This document shows positions 27,622 to 39,002 of a DNA stretch of 64,000 bases, one piece after another (positions within the stretch are counted from its first letter, which is position 1; each line of letters starts with the position of its first letter). The stretch is from Tetraselmis striata (Eukaryota > Chlorophyta > Chlorodendrophyceae > Chlorodendrales > Chlorodendraceae). The stretch covers positions 1-64,000 of the forward strand of contig VCJN01001218.1 in NCBI GenBank assembly GCA_006384855.1, read 5' to 3'. A program made the translations under genes and the position numbers. Below the pieces are notes generated by a model, which was given only the letters and a program-made list of their open reading frames with translations, did no database searches and was not told the origin of the DNA.

Positions 27622-28409
27622 AGAGAGAGAGAGAGAGAGAGAGAGATACACTGATACTATGGGACTTATTCACAATTGTGCATTTATGCGGAATTCCCTT
27701 CCGGGCTGCTGATATCGATTACAGGAGCGCCGCAGGCTACAATGAAAAGGTGCCATCAGGAGCATGGGGATTGGAGGCGCTGCGTGGATGGATGCATGCC
27801 TGCACTGTGGGGCCTGACTGCAGATCGCCGCCCTGCGCAGCCCTGGCAGATGGCGCCTCCACCACGCTCATAGAGGGAGCCGACTTCTACCACGCCCCGC
27901 GGCTGAGCGCGGACGGCCGCCGGCTGGCGTGGATCTCCTGGAGCCACCCCAACATGCCCTGGGACGACACCCAGCTGTGGGTGGGCGAGGTGCCTCCCCC
28001 CAGCCCCCCCCCCCCCTTCCCCCCCCCCCTCCTTCTTTCCCTTCCGTCACCATTGCCCCCAGGGCGTCGTGTTTTAATCCCCTCACACCAGGCCTGATGC
28101 ACAGCAATCCGGATGCGTTGCCCGCCTTGCAGTTTGATGAGCAGGGGTCCCTGGTAAGCAGGCCGCCAAGTGGCTGGCGGCGCGGACGAGGTGCGCGCAC
28201 TCCCACCGTGCCAGTGCTGTTGGCCAACTGTCGCGACTCGAGCGGGCGCTTGCCAGCGTGGTGGCGCTGACGTGGGGCGGGGCTCGCCGATGCGCGGCTC
28301 AGTCCGTGCTGCAGCCGGAGTGGAGGGAGGACGGCGGCCTGGTGTTCCTGAGCGACCGCACCGGCTGGTGGAACCTCTACATCGAGCGAGAGGGCAAGGT
28401 GCCCCCCAG

Positions 28410-28446
<37 letters not shown>

Positions 28447-31400
28447 CCCCAACATGCTGCTTCCTCTTGACGGATAGGGCTGCACATGCATGGATGGCAG
28501 TATGTTGTCTGGCACCAAGTCAGGCGTGCCACATGCTGCTCCCAATGCCCGCGCATCCTGCCCAGGTCACTGCGCTGTGCCCCAAAGCGGCCGAGTTTGG
28601 CGGGCCATCCTGGGTGTTTGGCCTCCGGTATGCCCGTGACCCGCGTGCCCTCTGCCGACGCCTCCCCTTTTGCCGATGGCGCTCTGATCCGGCACAACCG
28701 CTTGCCCACCATCAGCTTGCAGCGCCGCTGATAGTTGCTGTGTTTGTGCGTGTCCCGGCAGCTACTACTCCCTGCTGCCAGGCAACCACATCCTCGCCGC
28801 CATGACCGACCCGTCCGCGACGGGCGAGAAGCTGCTGCTGATCGACGCCCAGACCGGCGACGCCCGCCCGGTGGCAGCGCCCTATAATTGCTTCCGGGGC
28901 TCCCTCATCAGCAGCGCCGAGGTGCGCCTCCTCCCCCCCCCCCCCCCCCCCCCCTCCATCATGGACAATATCACAAGAGCGGCCCGGCAAAGCATCTAGC
29001 CCGGATCCCAAATGCATGGCGAGTACACAGGCTGACATGCCGTCCCGGCGGCTGCGGACAGGGAGGGCGTCTTGCAGTGGCTTGCATTGGCGGCTCGGCG
29101 AGCAAGCCCCTCCAGATCGGGCCTCCTCAAGGTGTGTCCACGTACCCCCCCTTCCCCCCCCCCCCCCCCCCCAAAGAGGAGGGGAAGGGGGGGGGGGGGG
29201 GGGGAGGGGGGAGCGCGCTCCTTCCCCTCATTGCCATGCCGGAGACGTCTACACGTGACTCGATATATAGAGGCACAGCTGGCATAGCTGCAGGCTGTGC
29301 ACACCATCGCCTTCCATGCCAATGCTGTCATGTGAAGGGATGCGGGTGTGTCGACCGGGTTTGGTTTACAGGCCAAGGATGTCGCGGCCCTGGCGGCCTG
29401 CGAGGCCTGCCGGTGGGTGGCGGTGAAGAAGGCCACGGCGATGGAGCTGGGTGCGCAGTACATCAGCGAGCCGCGCAAGATCCGCTTCCCGACCGCCTCT
29501 GGCGAGGTGGCTTACATGTGCGCCACCCGGCGTTGACTTCAACATCGCCTGGCTATGGCGATGGCCCCAGGGGTGGGGCAGGGGGGGGGGGGGGGGGCAA
29601 GGATTCCTGCAGAATGTTGATACATCCACACAGCTGCTGCAGCGAGCTACGCTCCGCAAAAGCCCCGAGCGGATTGCTGGCACCTGAATAAGAGCACTGC
29701 GAAGACTAACCTGCCGAGCCTGCCAGAGGTCAGGTTCAGACTAAGGAACAGAGGAGGTAGAGATAGCGGTTGTTCCAGTGAGTCGAATACAACTTCACCT
29801 GTATTTCACCTGGCTTTGAGGGTTCTCCTGGCTTTGAGGGTTCTCGAGGGTGATTCCGCACCGGTGGCGCGCAAACGCCGACAGCGATGAATCGTCATTA
29901 CGGGATTCCGTCAACAATTACGTGTCTGTCTACTTGACGGATGTATTCGATCGTCCGTCTGTGGCCAAGCCGGTGCCGTGGTATAATAACCCCGAGGCGT
30001 AGCTGACCGAGGCGCAACGTAAGTCGGCTCAACAGCAGCCTAAGGTCGACATCGATGATATCAACGTACTTGATGTCTGGCTACATGGTATTCCTGAAAT
30101 GCTGGGGCAATTGTAGGGGCTCGCAGCGCAGGCATGCTGCTCATGACACCTGCTTGCCGCGTGATGCAGGCTCTACTACCCGCCGAACAACCCCAAGTTT
30201 ACCCTTGCAAAAGGTCTGGGTTGCCTGCCGCCCCCCAGACACCGCTCCGCCCTCTCTGTGCAGCGACGAGACACAACCCAGCGGCCAATGCATGACGCCC
30301 CCCCCCCCCCCCTCCCCTCCGCCCCGGGGACTGCTTTCCTGCTGCCTCCTCACAGGGCAGAAGCCGGCGCTGCTGGTGAAGATCCACGGGGGGCCCACCT
30401 CCGCGGCCTCGCCGGCCTTCTCCCTGGAGACGCACTACTGGACGACCCGTGGCTTTGCCGTCGCGGACATCGACTACCGCGGCTCCACCGGTTACGGCCG
30501 CCAGTACCGAAACCGGCTCAAGGTCCGCTGCCCAGTGTGACTCTTGCCGTTCAAGCAACCACAGGCTCTTCGGCAACAAATTACTGCGCTCGCGATGTAT
30601 ATGCATATGTATATGTATATGTATAGAGTAGTTCCAGGCTAGAAAAATTGCAGTCCTCGAAAAGCGTAGCGCACGACTGAAAGCTCAGTTTTGGCCGGGT
30701 GTGCGCGCGCGTGATGCCACAGAAATATAGTGGTTGCAGGGATGAGCTGGCTATAACATTTGCCCGACAACAGTTGCCGGCCCATAGATTTTATGGGCCA
30801 TAAGACACAATTCCAAGGATTTTTCCTAGCCTGGAACTACTCTAATTGTATATGTATGTAAATGCACATGTATGTGTGTTAATGTGTGGAGATATGTTGT
30901 GCACGAAAGACAGCATATATACCGGCGTATATGTATATGTATATGTATAGCGGTTTGTATTCGCAAAGGCGCCAATGTGCCCGTGCCTTGCTTGCTTATG
31001 AGCTCCGAGGGCCAGCGTTGCTCATCCGCCAACTTTGACGCCGGGCCTACCAACCAGGGCAACTGGGGCGTCACCGACGTCGAGGACTGCACCCATGCGG
31101 CCAAGTTTCTGGTGGACAACAACCTGGCTAACCGAAACATGTGCGTGCACCCTCCCCCCCCCCCCTGTCGCTTTCCCCACCCCCCTTCCCCCGGCGACCA
31201 CATGGGTGTGCCCACTGTCAGCTGAGCCGGATGACGCCTCGCAGGCTGTGCATCAACGGTGGCAGCGCCGGTGGCTTCACCTCTCTGTCGGCCCTCATCG
31301 GCGACACGGTGTTCAGGGTGGGATGCCCCCCCCCCCCCCCCCCCCCCGCCCCCAACACACACACACAGCCTGCGTCGACCTGCACCCGCTTGTTGCCTGC

Positions 31401-32792
31401 GACACCCGCAAATGCCTGCCGTGCCATTTGTTTCGAGGGTCTCACAAATAATGCAAATTCAGTTCTTTTGTCCGTTATTCCGTGCGGATTGTATCCGTGT
31501 GGATTTTTCCGGTTTAAGTTGGAGCTACAAAATTACACGGATTGTTTGACCTTGTCTGGGGGATCCAAAATAGCAATGTGTCGCGGAACCAAAGCGTGGC
31601 TACGGCGTGGTGACGACAGCGTCACAGGCAGGGTTGCGTCGCAGGCGCTTGCTTGGGATACTAAGCGCATCATGTGGCACTTTGTAGCTGCGCTGGGATG
31701 CTTTCTACGCCCCCTTTTCCCTGTAGCGGTCTGCTCCGCCCCGCACCGGCCCGTCCTGCGGCTTGATGCATCAGCGCACTGTCTGCTCGCAGGCGGCTGC
31801 CAGCCGCTACGGGGTGGCGGACCTGGAGCTCCTGGCCAAGGAGACCCACAAGTTTGAGTCGCGCTACCTGGACAACCTGGTGGGGCTGTACCCGCAGGTG
31901 CGCCGCCCGGCCACCCCGACCCCATCACGCCACCCCGCCCCGCGCCCTTTGCCCCTGCCGTTCCCTCCGCCCCCCGCACGAATGGCTGCCCCGGGCGCAG
32001 ACAGCTCCCCGCCTTTCCAGGCGCTGCCTCGCTCTGAGCACGCCCTGCGCTAACGGTGCGACCGGCAGGACCTGGCCAAGTACAAGAATCGCAGCCCAAT
32101 GACCCACGTCGAGAGCATCAACGCGCCCGTCATCTTCTACCAGGTGAGCGGGCCGCAGCGCAGTGGCTCTCGCGCTCCCGCACCCCTCGTGCACCGTCTC
32201 CATTCTGTGGCCGCCAGCCGTGTACGCCCATCAGGCGCCCCCCTCCCCTTCTCCCCATGCAGGGCGACCTGGATGCGGTCGTGCCGCCCAACCAAGCGGA
32301 GCTCATGCATGCCAAGCTCAAGGCCAAGGGGCTGCCCACCGCGCTCGTTATGTACCCGGGTACGCGGCCCAATGTGCCCCCTGCGTCGGCATCCCGCTTC
32401 TGCGTGTCGGTGCCTGCGAAGTTCCGCCAACCACGGGATCATGCGTGGCTGACTATCCGAACTGTCTGATCCGACTGCTGCTGGCCTGGATGCGGGACGC
32501 TGCGCGCGGCGACAGGCGAGTACCATGGCTTCCGGCAGGTGCGGCGGGGGCCAAAAATGGGAGGCGCCCGATGCGGTGGTGTTTGCTGTGCCACGTGCAA
32601 CCGGCCTGATGTCACTCCGTGCGCTGACGGTATCTGTGTGTACACGAATGGCGGTGGCCCGCGCAGGACGTGAACATCCGGCACACCCTGGACAGCGAGC
32701 TCTACTTCTACAGCCGCATCCTGGGCTTCGACGCCCGCGTTCCCAAGTCCAGCGACTGCCGTGTGGACATCGACAACCTCCCGGGCGAGTGA
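26188..32792 (+). CDS. S9 prolyl-oligopeptidase-family serine peptidase
   Basis: Eighteen exons: 26188-26432, 26686-26895, 27124-27221, 27850-27989, 28133-28153, 28303-28398, 28566-28627, 28762-28921, 29372-29517, 30170-30213, 30356-30522, 31058-31140, 31245-31317, 31793-31897, 32069-32143, 32263-32359, 32516-32538, 32667-32792. All phases join, giving 656 residues, normal for dipeptidyl/acylaminoacyl peptidases. The N-terminal beta-propeller has WSHPNMPWD and [12 protein letters not shown]. The alpha/beta-hydrolase domain starts near [10 protein letters not shown]. The triad is complete: Ser498 (GGSAGG), Asp579 (GDLDAVVPP), His611 (EYHGF). It cleaves peptides from N-termini or after proline; the substrate is unknown. 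The short basic N-terminus might be an organelle transit peptide. Two exons are tiny (21 and 23 bases). Confidence 0.95.
26549..26591. repeat. G tract followed by AAAACCCTAA in intron 1
   Basis: A pure run of 32 G (26549-26580) is followed at once by TAAAACCCTAA. The latter contains the plant telo-box (AAACCCTAA), a known promoter and first-intron element in translation genes. Whether it acts here is unknown. This is one of the minority of introns where the sense strand carries G rather than C. Confidence 0.6.
27587..27646. repeat. (TG)n(GA)n microsatellite in peptidase intron 3
   Basis: About 17 TG units (27587-27620) run straight into about 13 GA units (27621-27646), inside the 628-base third intron. 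Confidence 0.95.
29145..29211. repeat. C-tract/G-tract inverted pair in peptidase intron 8
   Basis: A C-rich arm (29145-29172) and a G-rich arm (about 29180-29211) face each other across an AAAGAGG spacer, each interrupted once (CCTTCC / GGAAGG). The strands could form a long hairpin. Confidence 0.9.
29862..30116 (+). other. Coding-like remnant inside peptidase intron 9
   Basis: A frame with ordinary protein composition ([17 protein letters not shown], then [19 protein letters not shown]) runs about 85 codons with one in-frame TAG at 30000-30002. It is not part of the peptidase. It may be a decayed mobile-element gene; the family is not recognised. Confidence 0.35.
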
Positions 32793-33700
32793 GCGCCAGC
32801 GCGCGGCGCCCAGCCGTGCTTCCACCGCATCCGACGGCCGACCGAGCAACGCCATGCCGCCGAGAGACGCACTGCCAGGCTAAGGAGTGTGGATGCTTTG
32901 ACGTAGGCGGATGTAGCGGCGCGGCGTGGGCGTCGTCGCGTGGAGCGTGTGCACCACCGGCTGCGCTAGACCTTGAATAAGCGTTCGCATTCCTGCGCTC
33001 GTGGGGGGAGCGCCACCCTTGGCCTTCATGTAAAGCTATAGCGCTAGCCTGTCTTACCTTTGGCGAGGACGCGGCCGCGACGCAGGTGGAGAGGCTACCG
33101 GATTGTTAGGAAGCCGCCTCCAGACGGCGCCGCTTCAAGTAGCTCGGAGCGCCTCTCGCGGGCCATGCACGTGCGGCTATGCGGGGCCTGGCGCAGGAGA
33201 GGCTATCTCGGCTAAATTCTTGGCAGTGCCTCTGATTAACTATCACGTTCGTTCGCCACATCCGCGAAAGATGCCTCTGATTAATCAGTGGCTATTAGCA
33301 TCAGTGCCTCCGATTAACAACCGGTTGGGAACCTGCTGGACCACGCGGCCGTCGGGGTCAAATCCTAAAACCCTGCGGCGGCTCGGTCACGGCGCGCGGC
33401 GCGCGCACAGAGGGTCTGCAGCTGTACTACGAGCACTAAAATAATTAGTTTAAGGATTACGGGTAGCACAGCGCGGGTACCAGTAGCACATACATAATAT
33501 ATATCAGCGCATCATGTCAGCCGTCATCACCGGGCTAGTGCGATACAGCCACCACAAAAGTCAGCCGCTTTGCACCACTATCCGCCCCCTTTCCCTTGGG
33601 TCTCCACTGCAGCCGGGATGAGCTGTTGAATGACACTGCGGCAGCGCGCCCGTCACGCCGCGCCGCACCGCGGGCTCGGCTCCGCCTGCTCGGCGGCCCG
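32793..33700. other. Convergent intergenic region
   Basis: Lies between the 3' ends of the peptidase gene (+) and the unknown gene (-). It holds a candidate TGTAA (33029-33033). A short motif recurs three times at 33228-33315 (GTGCCTCTGATTAA, GATGCCTCTGATTAA, AGTGCCTCCGATTAA). No gene is recognised. Confidence 0.6.
33029..33033 (+). terminator. Candidate TGTAA polyadenylation signal (S9 peptidase gene)
   Basis: TGTAA about 237 bases after the peptidase stop codon. Confidence 0.45.
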
Positions 33701-35573
33701 TCAGCGCTGCCAGGGGCTACCCGGCGGCAGCGCTGGCAGCGGCCGGTTGGCGTCGGCGGCCGCCCAGAGCTCCACGAGGCGCCGCGGCACGCCGCCCCGC
33801 TGCCGCAGCTCCGCGACGCATTCGAAACACGGCGCCGCGCCGCTGGCGGGGGCCCGCGATGACGCCCATCAGGTCGTGCGCCCCGTCCATCAGCACCACG
33901 TCGCGCCCGATGAGGCCCTCCGCCACGGCGCGCCGGCCGGCCAGGAAGTGCGCGGGCCAGTGCACCTCGGCCGGGTCGCGCTCCCGCAGCGCGCACTCCA
34001 CCAGGCGCGCCACCCCGTGGCAGGTCAGCGCCACCAGCGGCACCGCCGCCTCGTCCCCCGGCTCCGCGGGGTCCCACATCAGGTCTGCCGCCACAGCGCC
34101 CACCGCATCGTCAGCCGCGCAGCCGACCCAGCCCCGTCAGCCCCCACCACTGCGCAAAGAGGAAGGGACGGTGCCTCTGTTTGCATTCGCACTGAATCCC
34201 ATGATGCAATACTAAACTCCGTATCGAAAGCTAAGTTATAATAGCCTACATCAAAAGCTCAATTGATAATATGTGATAAATATCATTTCGCCATACCATG
34301 ATTCGCTTGAAGTGATTCAAAGGTACTCGAATCCAATCTCATTTCCCTTTCATGACTATGGACATGATGTCATCATTTGAAAAGATGGCGGGTGTGAATG
34401 AACGTGACAAAGCCGCGGCCGCTTGTTCTAGGTGGGCAGATTCCTTGATCGACTGCGGATGATCAGTTTTTTATTGATGCATTGCAACTCTCGACTTCTG
34501 TTCTTGGAAGAGCACAGGGGCAGCCTCCCCACGTGGATGCTTGCTCCCTCTCGCTCTCAGCCCCCCTCCCCCCCCCCCCCCCCCCCCCCCCCCCCACACA
34601 CACACAAACCAGATGGCTGGGATAGCTCACTGGGAAGCAGGGGGGGTAGACAGGGGAGTGTAAAGCTGACGCACCCTGACGTACTGCCGTCCGGAGCAGC
34701 GCGTGCCCGTTGGCGGCGGGGGTGGGGGCGGCGGCCGATGGCGGCGCGTCCCTCCCTTCGCGCTTGACGGCGCCGCTCCCGGCCGCACCGTCAGCAGCTG
34801 GCCGCGGCTCCACGAAGCCCTCGGACATGCTGCGCGGGAGGGCCGCCGGCTCGCGCGGCTTTCCCCGCCCAGGGGTTGGCCCAGGCCCAGGCTCAGGCGG
34901 CGCCACGCTGGCGTTTTTGTCCGGCGGGGCAGTCTCCGCCTTGACGCGCTTGCTGCCGCCGTCCTCCGCCGGCGAGTCGCCCTCCTCCGCCGCCCGCTTG
35001 CGCGCCTTCTTGACGTCCGTCTCCAGCAGGTTCTTGGCGACCTTGCATACGCTGAACCAGCCGTTCATGATCCAGGAGCGGTCCGGCGCGTGCGGGCTGT
35101 CCTCTGCCACAACGCAGCTGCCGGTGTCGCGCCGGAAGGTCACGCCGCGCTTGCGCTCCAGCACCGCGCGCACGATGTCCTCCACGTCGCGCGGCGTGTG
35201 GACCTTCTTCACGGCGCCGGAGGCCTTGGCCTTGGTACCGTCGTCAATGTGGGCCTGCGCTCAGCACACCGCAGGGGCAATCAATCAGTAGGGAAGAGGG
35301 TCATGTTGCAGCTGCTGGCGCCACTGCGACTCCACGCGGAGATGCAGGACATCCCTGGCGGCTGCAGGCACAGGGATGATGGCATGGCTAGAGCGCTGGG
35401 TGTGATTGAGTGGGTGGGTGCGAGTGGGGGTGAGGGGCACAGTGTGGGGGGGGGGGGGGGGGGGGGGCGGAGCAGCGAGCATCTGTCCCCACCTTCAGCC
35501 GGGCGTACATCTCCCGCAGTTCCGGCTCCGGCCATGACTCCGGGAAGCTGACTTTGCGCGCCGCCTTCGTCAT
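33701..35573 (-). CDS. Unknown protein, three exons, one apparent 1-nt frameshift
   Basis: Exons 35573-35493, 35254-34675 and 34084-33701 join in phase and give about 347 residues if one extra base is allowed for in a G5 run at 33848-33852 (C5 on the sense strand). Without that allowance the frame leaves a protein-like path for a low-complexity one. I recognise no domain. Exon 1 (MTKAARKVSFPESWPEPEL) and early exon 2 (VEDIVRAVLERKRGV; WIMNGWFSVCKVAKNLL) look folded. Next comes a Lys/Arg-rich then Pro/Glu-rich linker with nuclear-signal-like clusters (KKARKRAAEE, GGSKRVKAE). Exon 3 has a second folded part (LVALTCHGVARLVECALRE, HWPAHFLAGRRAVAEG). Possibly nuclear; the function is unknown. Confidence 0.6.
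34562..34608. repeat. C tract and CA repeat in intron 2 of the unknown gene
   Basis: About 33 C followed by (CA)n on the plus strand, so G on the sense strand of this minus-strand gene. An exception to the intronic sense-C rule seen elsewhere in the window. Confidence 0.8.
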
Positions 35574-37434
35574 CGCGGCCGCTGCCTGCCCTTCCACCTG
35601 GGCGACCTCTCTCCTGCTGTTGTGCGTCTGAACCTTCGGCCCGCCGCCCCTGTGTCTCTCCGCCCGTATCGGCTCGTCCCCGCCGACAGCGCTGCGCTCA
35701 CCGCCTCGTCCGCTGGAAACCAGACGCAACCGGCGGCAGCCAGCCGAGGCTGCGTCGCTGAGAGGAGGGGAGGATGGGGCCGGGGGGGGGGGGGGGGGGG
35801 GGGGGGGGGATCTCCAGGGCGGCGTGTCACTGGAGCTGCCGGCGACTGTTGTCGATGTATTCGAATAGGAAACGCCCCGCCGCCGCCTGGAACGACGCGC
35901 CCGTTATTCAGGAGGCCACGTCCGTGTCCACATCCGCATCCATTTGTCTTACGATGGCGATTTTTTCTTAATATACGATAAATGCGTCCACACTGATATG
36001 CACACTATCTCCACACATGCAGTACCCGCAGAAAAAATACGAATGCGCATCGATACACCTCCGATAATGCAAAGTACGCTGAATACGTGTACACCAGATA
36101 TAGTTTTTGTACACAAAAATACCATGACTGAATACAGAGCTACAGCTGAATACAGAGATACCATGACTGAATATTCAGAGAATACTGAATACAGAGACCT
36201 ACCTAATGAGCGCGATACACAAAAGCAATAACCTACCTACATTTATCTGGGGAGACTCAGCGGCAACTACGGGCGGCGGCCGGCATAATCGCGCGACGCT
36301 CGTTGGTTGTTGCACGTTGGCGGGCCAACCCGATGACGTCGATAGCATATCGTGACTACTTCGCAACTATTGGTACCAATATTCAACACAATAGCGACTA
36401 GGGTAGCAAAGACAACGACACAACTTGAGACAATAGCGACTGAGCTCCTTATATCGTGACAGTCATATATGTAGGCATAAGTATGCGCGGATGACGATCT
36501 TGTTAAGCTCTAGCTTAAGCCTGTTCTTTAGGCCCTTTAGGATAAATCTCGTCTTCTATGCAAGCACTCATTCGAGTACGAGCAACACGAGTCGATGGGT
36601 AGCATATATATAGTTTCGGAGCGCAGCCACGAGCCGGCGCGAAATAATTCATATATTTTAACTAAAAACGGTGTGTATGTAAGCATGTATATATGACATG
36701 TATGTGTGACCGCCCAGCGATACGACACCCGACTAAAATGTAGACGTGCGCTTGAGTGGCCCTACGCATATGCATACAGTGTGGCGCATATGCGTATTCG
36801 ATGTTCCACCGGACACCCTCATGGGTAACGACGGCAGATTCGGTCCGCGCGCATCGGCGCGGGTGAGGTCCACCCACCCTTTGCGTGGTACGGGGAAGAA
36901 AGGGGGCGGCGGAGGGACACTACGGGCACGTGCAGTGGCGCAACAGCGATGAGATTGAGTACGGGATACCCCAAGCAAGCCGGAGGCCCACAAGGAAGGG
37001 CGTGCCCAACGGTCGAAATAATCAGCTTAAAAAAGATATATCCGCAATATTGTTAATTCGCATTTGGTTCATGCAATAGCTTTTGAATCTACTCCCCCTC
37101 CCCGCCGCTAAACTGTTATAATTTACTTCCCGCCGCGCGACAGGCATTGTAAGAAATCGTGGTAGTTTATAGCGAGCGGCAATTGTGGGTGTAGTAGTGT
37201 ATACTGTACAGTGATATGGAAATACATGTTGTGATGTGATGGGGGCTGTGGTGTCCCATGCCTGTTTGTGCACACGTGTGGCGCAATTTGTGGTTTTGAA
37301 GCGCTAGCGCCGGAAGCCCTGCTTTAGTCTGAATGAAAGCGTTGACGGCAACGGCCACCGCGTGGCAATATGGGGTGTATCGCGCTATCGCGGCATCCCC
37401 CCCCCCCCCAGCCGTACGACCATGAGTAACACGC
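35574..37434. other. Intergenic, partly AT-rich; no gene recognised
   Basis: The first ~250 bases upstream of the unknown gene include a G tract (about 35781-35809; C on that gene's sense strand) and could hold its promoter or a 5' UTR intron. From about 35940 to 37300 the DNA is AT-richer, with short repeats (GAATACAGAGATACCATGACT-like, 36120-36200) and no convincing frame. Confidence 0.55.
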
Positions 37435-37690
37435 ATGCACGGTGAATCTGAGACTATCGAACATATGTTGGTGGAGTGCCCGCAGTGGGGGTATCACCGT
37501 TATAATTTTGGTTGTTAGTTCCGGAGTTCAGGGATTCTATTAGTAGTCAAATTATTGCGTCAACACCTCATGACATAACTGCGTAGTTTATTTTGGGCGG
37601 CCCCCCCCCCTCTCTTCACGGCGCCCTGGATCTTACTGGGAATGGGAAAATTTTCCAGCTATGGCGTCGGGCCCTCCCTCACATTGCCAT
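37435..37690 (+). mobile_element. LINE fragment, coding end, plus orientation
   Basis: Matches the reverse complement of about 19365-19605, including the EHMLVEC zinc motif, but with an early stop (after NFGC) and other lesions. It ends at CACATTGCC, where orientation switches. Confidence 0.8.
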
Positions 37691-38045
37691 TTTTTTCTCG
37701 CCCCCGGGACATGACTGGCAGTGAAACCCTTGCAGCGTCTCTATGACGGCCGTTTTGGCAGCAATCCAGTTACGGAAAGCCCTGGGTAGGCGACGCTCCG
37801 TTATAGTCATCAAGCAAATTGCCGAAGCATTTTGCAAGACTAATTGAAGGCCAGTGACGGAATTTCCAACACTGTTGCATCACCGTCTAAAACACTGCCA
37901 TGAAAATACCCGGCACTAACCAGGAAAGGTCCGCCCTACCCGTTTGGGCGTCGGCCCATTCGAGTAATGCGAGTTGGGACTAGCCCCAACCCGCGGAGCA
38001 AAGCATTTCGGGAGTGCGATACATGTGCAACAAAAAAGGCAATGT
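37691..38045 (-). mobile_element. LINE 3' segment, inverted
   Basis: Near-identical to 19010-19365 in the same (minus) orientation. It runs from CACATTGCC at about 38045 to the A-tail end at 37690. It therefore begins at the same element position where 37435-37690 stops, so the 3' part appears flipped in place. Confidence 0.82.
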
Positions 38046-38315
38046 GCCGACGCCCAAACGAATAGGGCGGACCTTTCGTGGTAAGTGCCGGGTATTTTCA
38101 TGGCAGTGTTTTAGACGGTGATCCAACAGTGTTGGAAATTTCGTGACTGGCCTTCAATTAATTAGTCTTGCAGAATGCTTCGGCAATTTGCTTGCATGCC
38201 GACTTTAACGGAGCGTCACCTACCCAGGGCTTTCCGTAACTGGATTGCTGCGCCGAAACGGCCGTCGTAGAGACGCTGCAAGGGTTTCACTGCCAGTCCT
38301 GTCCCGGGGAAAAAA
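38046..38315 (+). mobile_element. Second LINE 3' segment, plus orientation
   Basis: Repeats the 3' ~260 bases of the element (GGCAGTGTTTTAGACGGTGA ... GTCCTGTCCCGGGGAAAAAAAA). With 37691-38045 it makes a long inverted repeat, so this DNA could fold into a hairpin. Confidence 0.8.
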
Positions 38316-39002
38316 AAACACACATGCGCACGCGCACGGTCTCAGTGTAGCCGCGCACGGGCATGTGGATCGAATTCGCAAACCCCATACATGCGGAGAG
38401 GTGTACATCAACAGCATTGCCGCCGGCCGGCGGGGGGCCTCGGCGCCCGCCATCGTCCAGCATCACAGCCCGACCGCCGACTGCGAATCATCCTCTTCAG
38501 CACACTTGTGGAATATGTATTTAGTCTGTCCGAATATAATAAATATGATGCGCCATACTCATTGCTGCTTTAAATTTAGCTTCTTTAAATTCAATACTAC
38601 TCGCCATCCGCGCGCCGTCGTGATGCCGCTGCCCGATCACCCGCCCGCCTCGGGGACTCATGTGAACGATGGGTTATGCTAGGGGCTAATGTCGCCGCGC
38701 GTAGCGACTACTGCAACCTGAATCAGCAGCGACTACGTTTACAGTGACGGTGCCGATTCGTCGTAACTCGCCGCTGCGCGCCGGCCACTTGACTCTGATA
38801 CTAGAGAGCCCACCGCTGCGGCCGTCGGCATCACTTGCGAGCCGGCTGTGGCCTCAAAGCACACAAAGTGCAGAAGACGCGCGCTCTGGCTAGAGGCTGA
38901 CGACGCCTCGGCGTGATTTCGACGATCGGGCCCGGCGGGCCGACCGGCTTCCCCCCACCCCGGCACGTGCGCATCCCTCCAGCAGCGCCCAGCACAACCG
39001 CG
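38316..39002. other. Upstream region of the sacsin-like gene
   Basis: No gene recognised. It should contain the promoter and 5' UTR of the gene starting at 39003. The frame is open upstream of the ATG back to about 38913 without another ATG. Confidence 0.5.

Noticed and set aside
34084..34684. Separate plus-strand gene explaining the C tract orientation at 34562
   Set aside because: No plus-strand exon is recognisable; the tract is better treated as an exception within a minus-strand intron.
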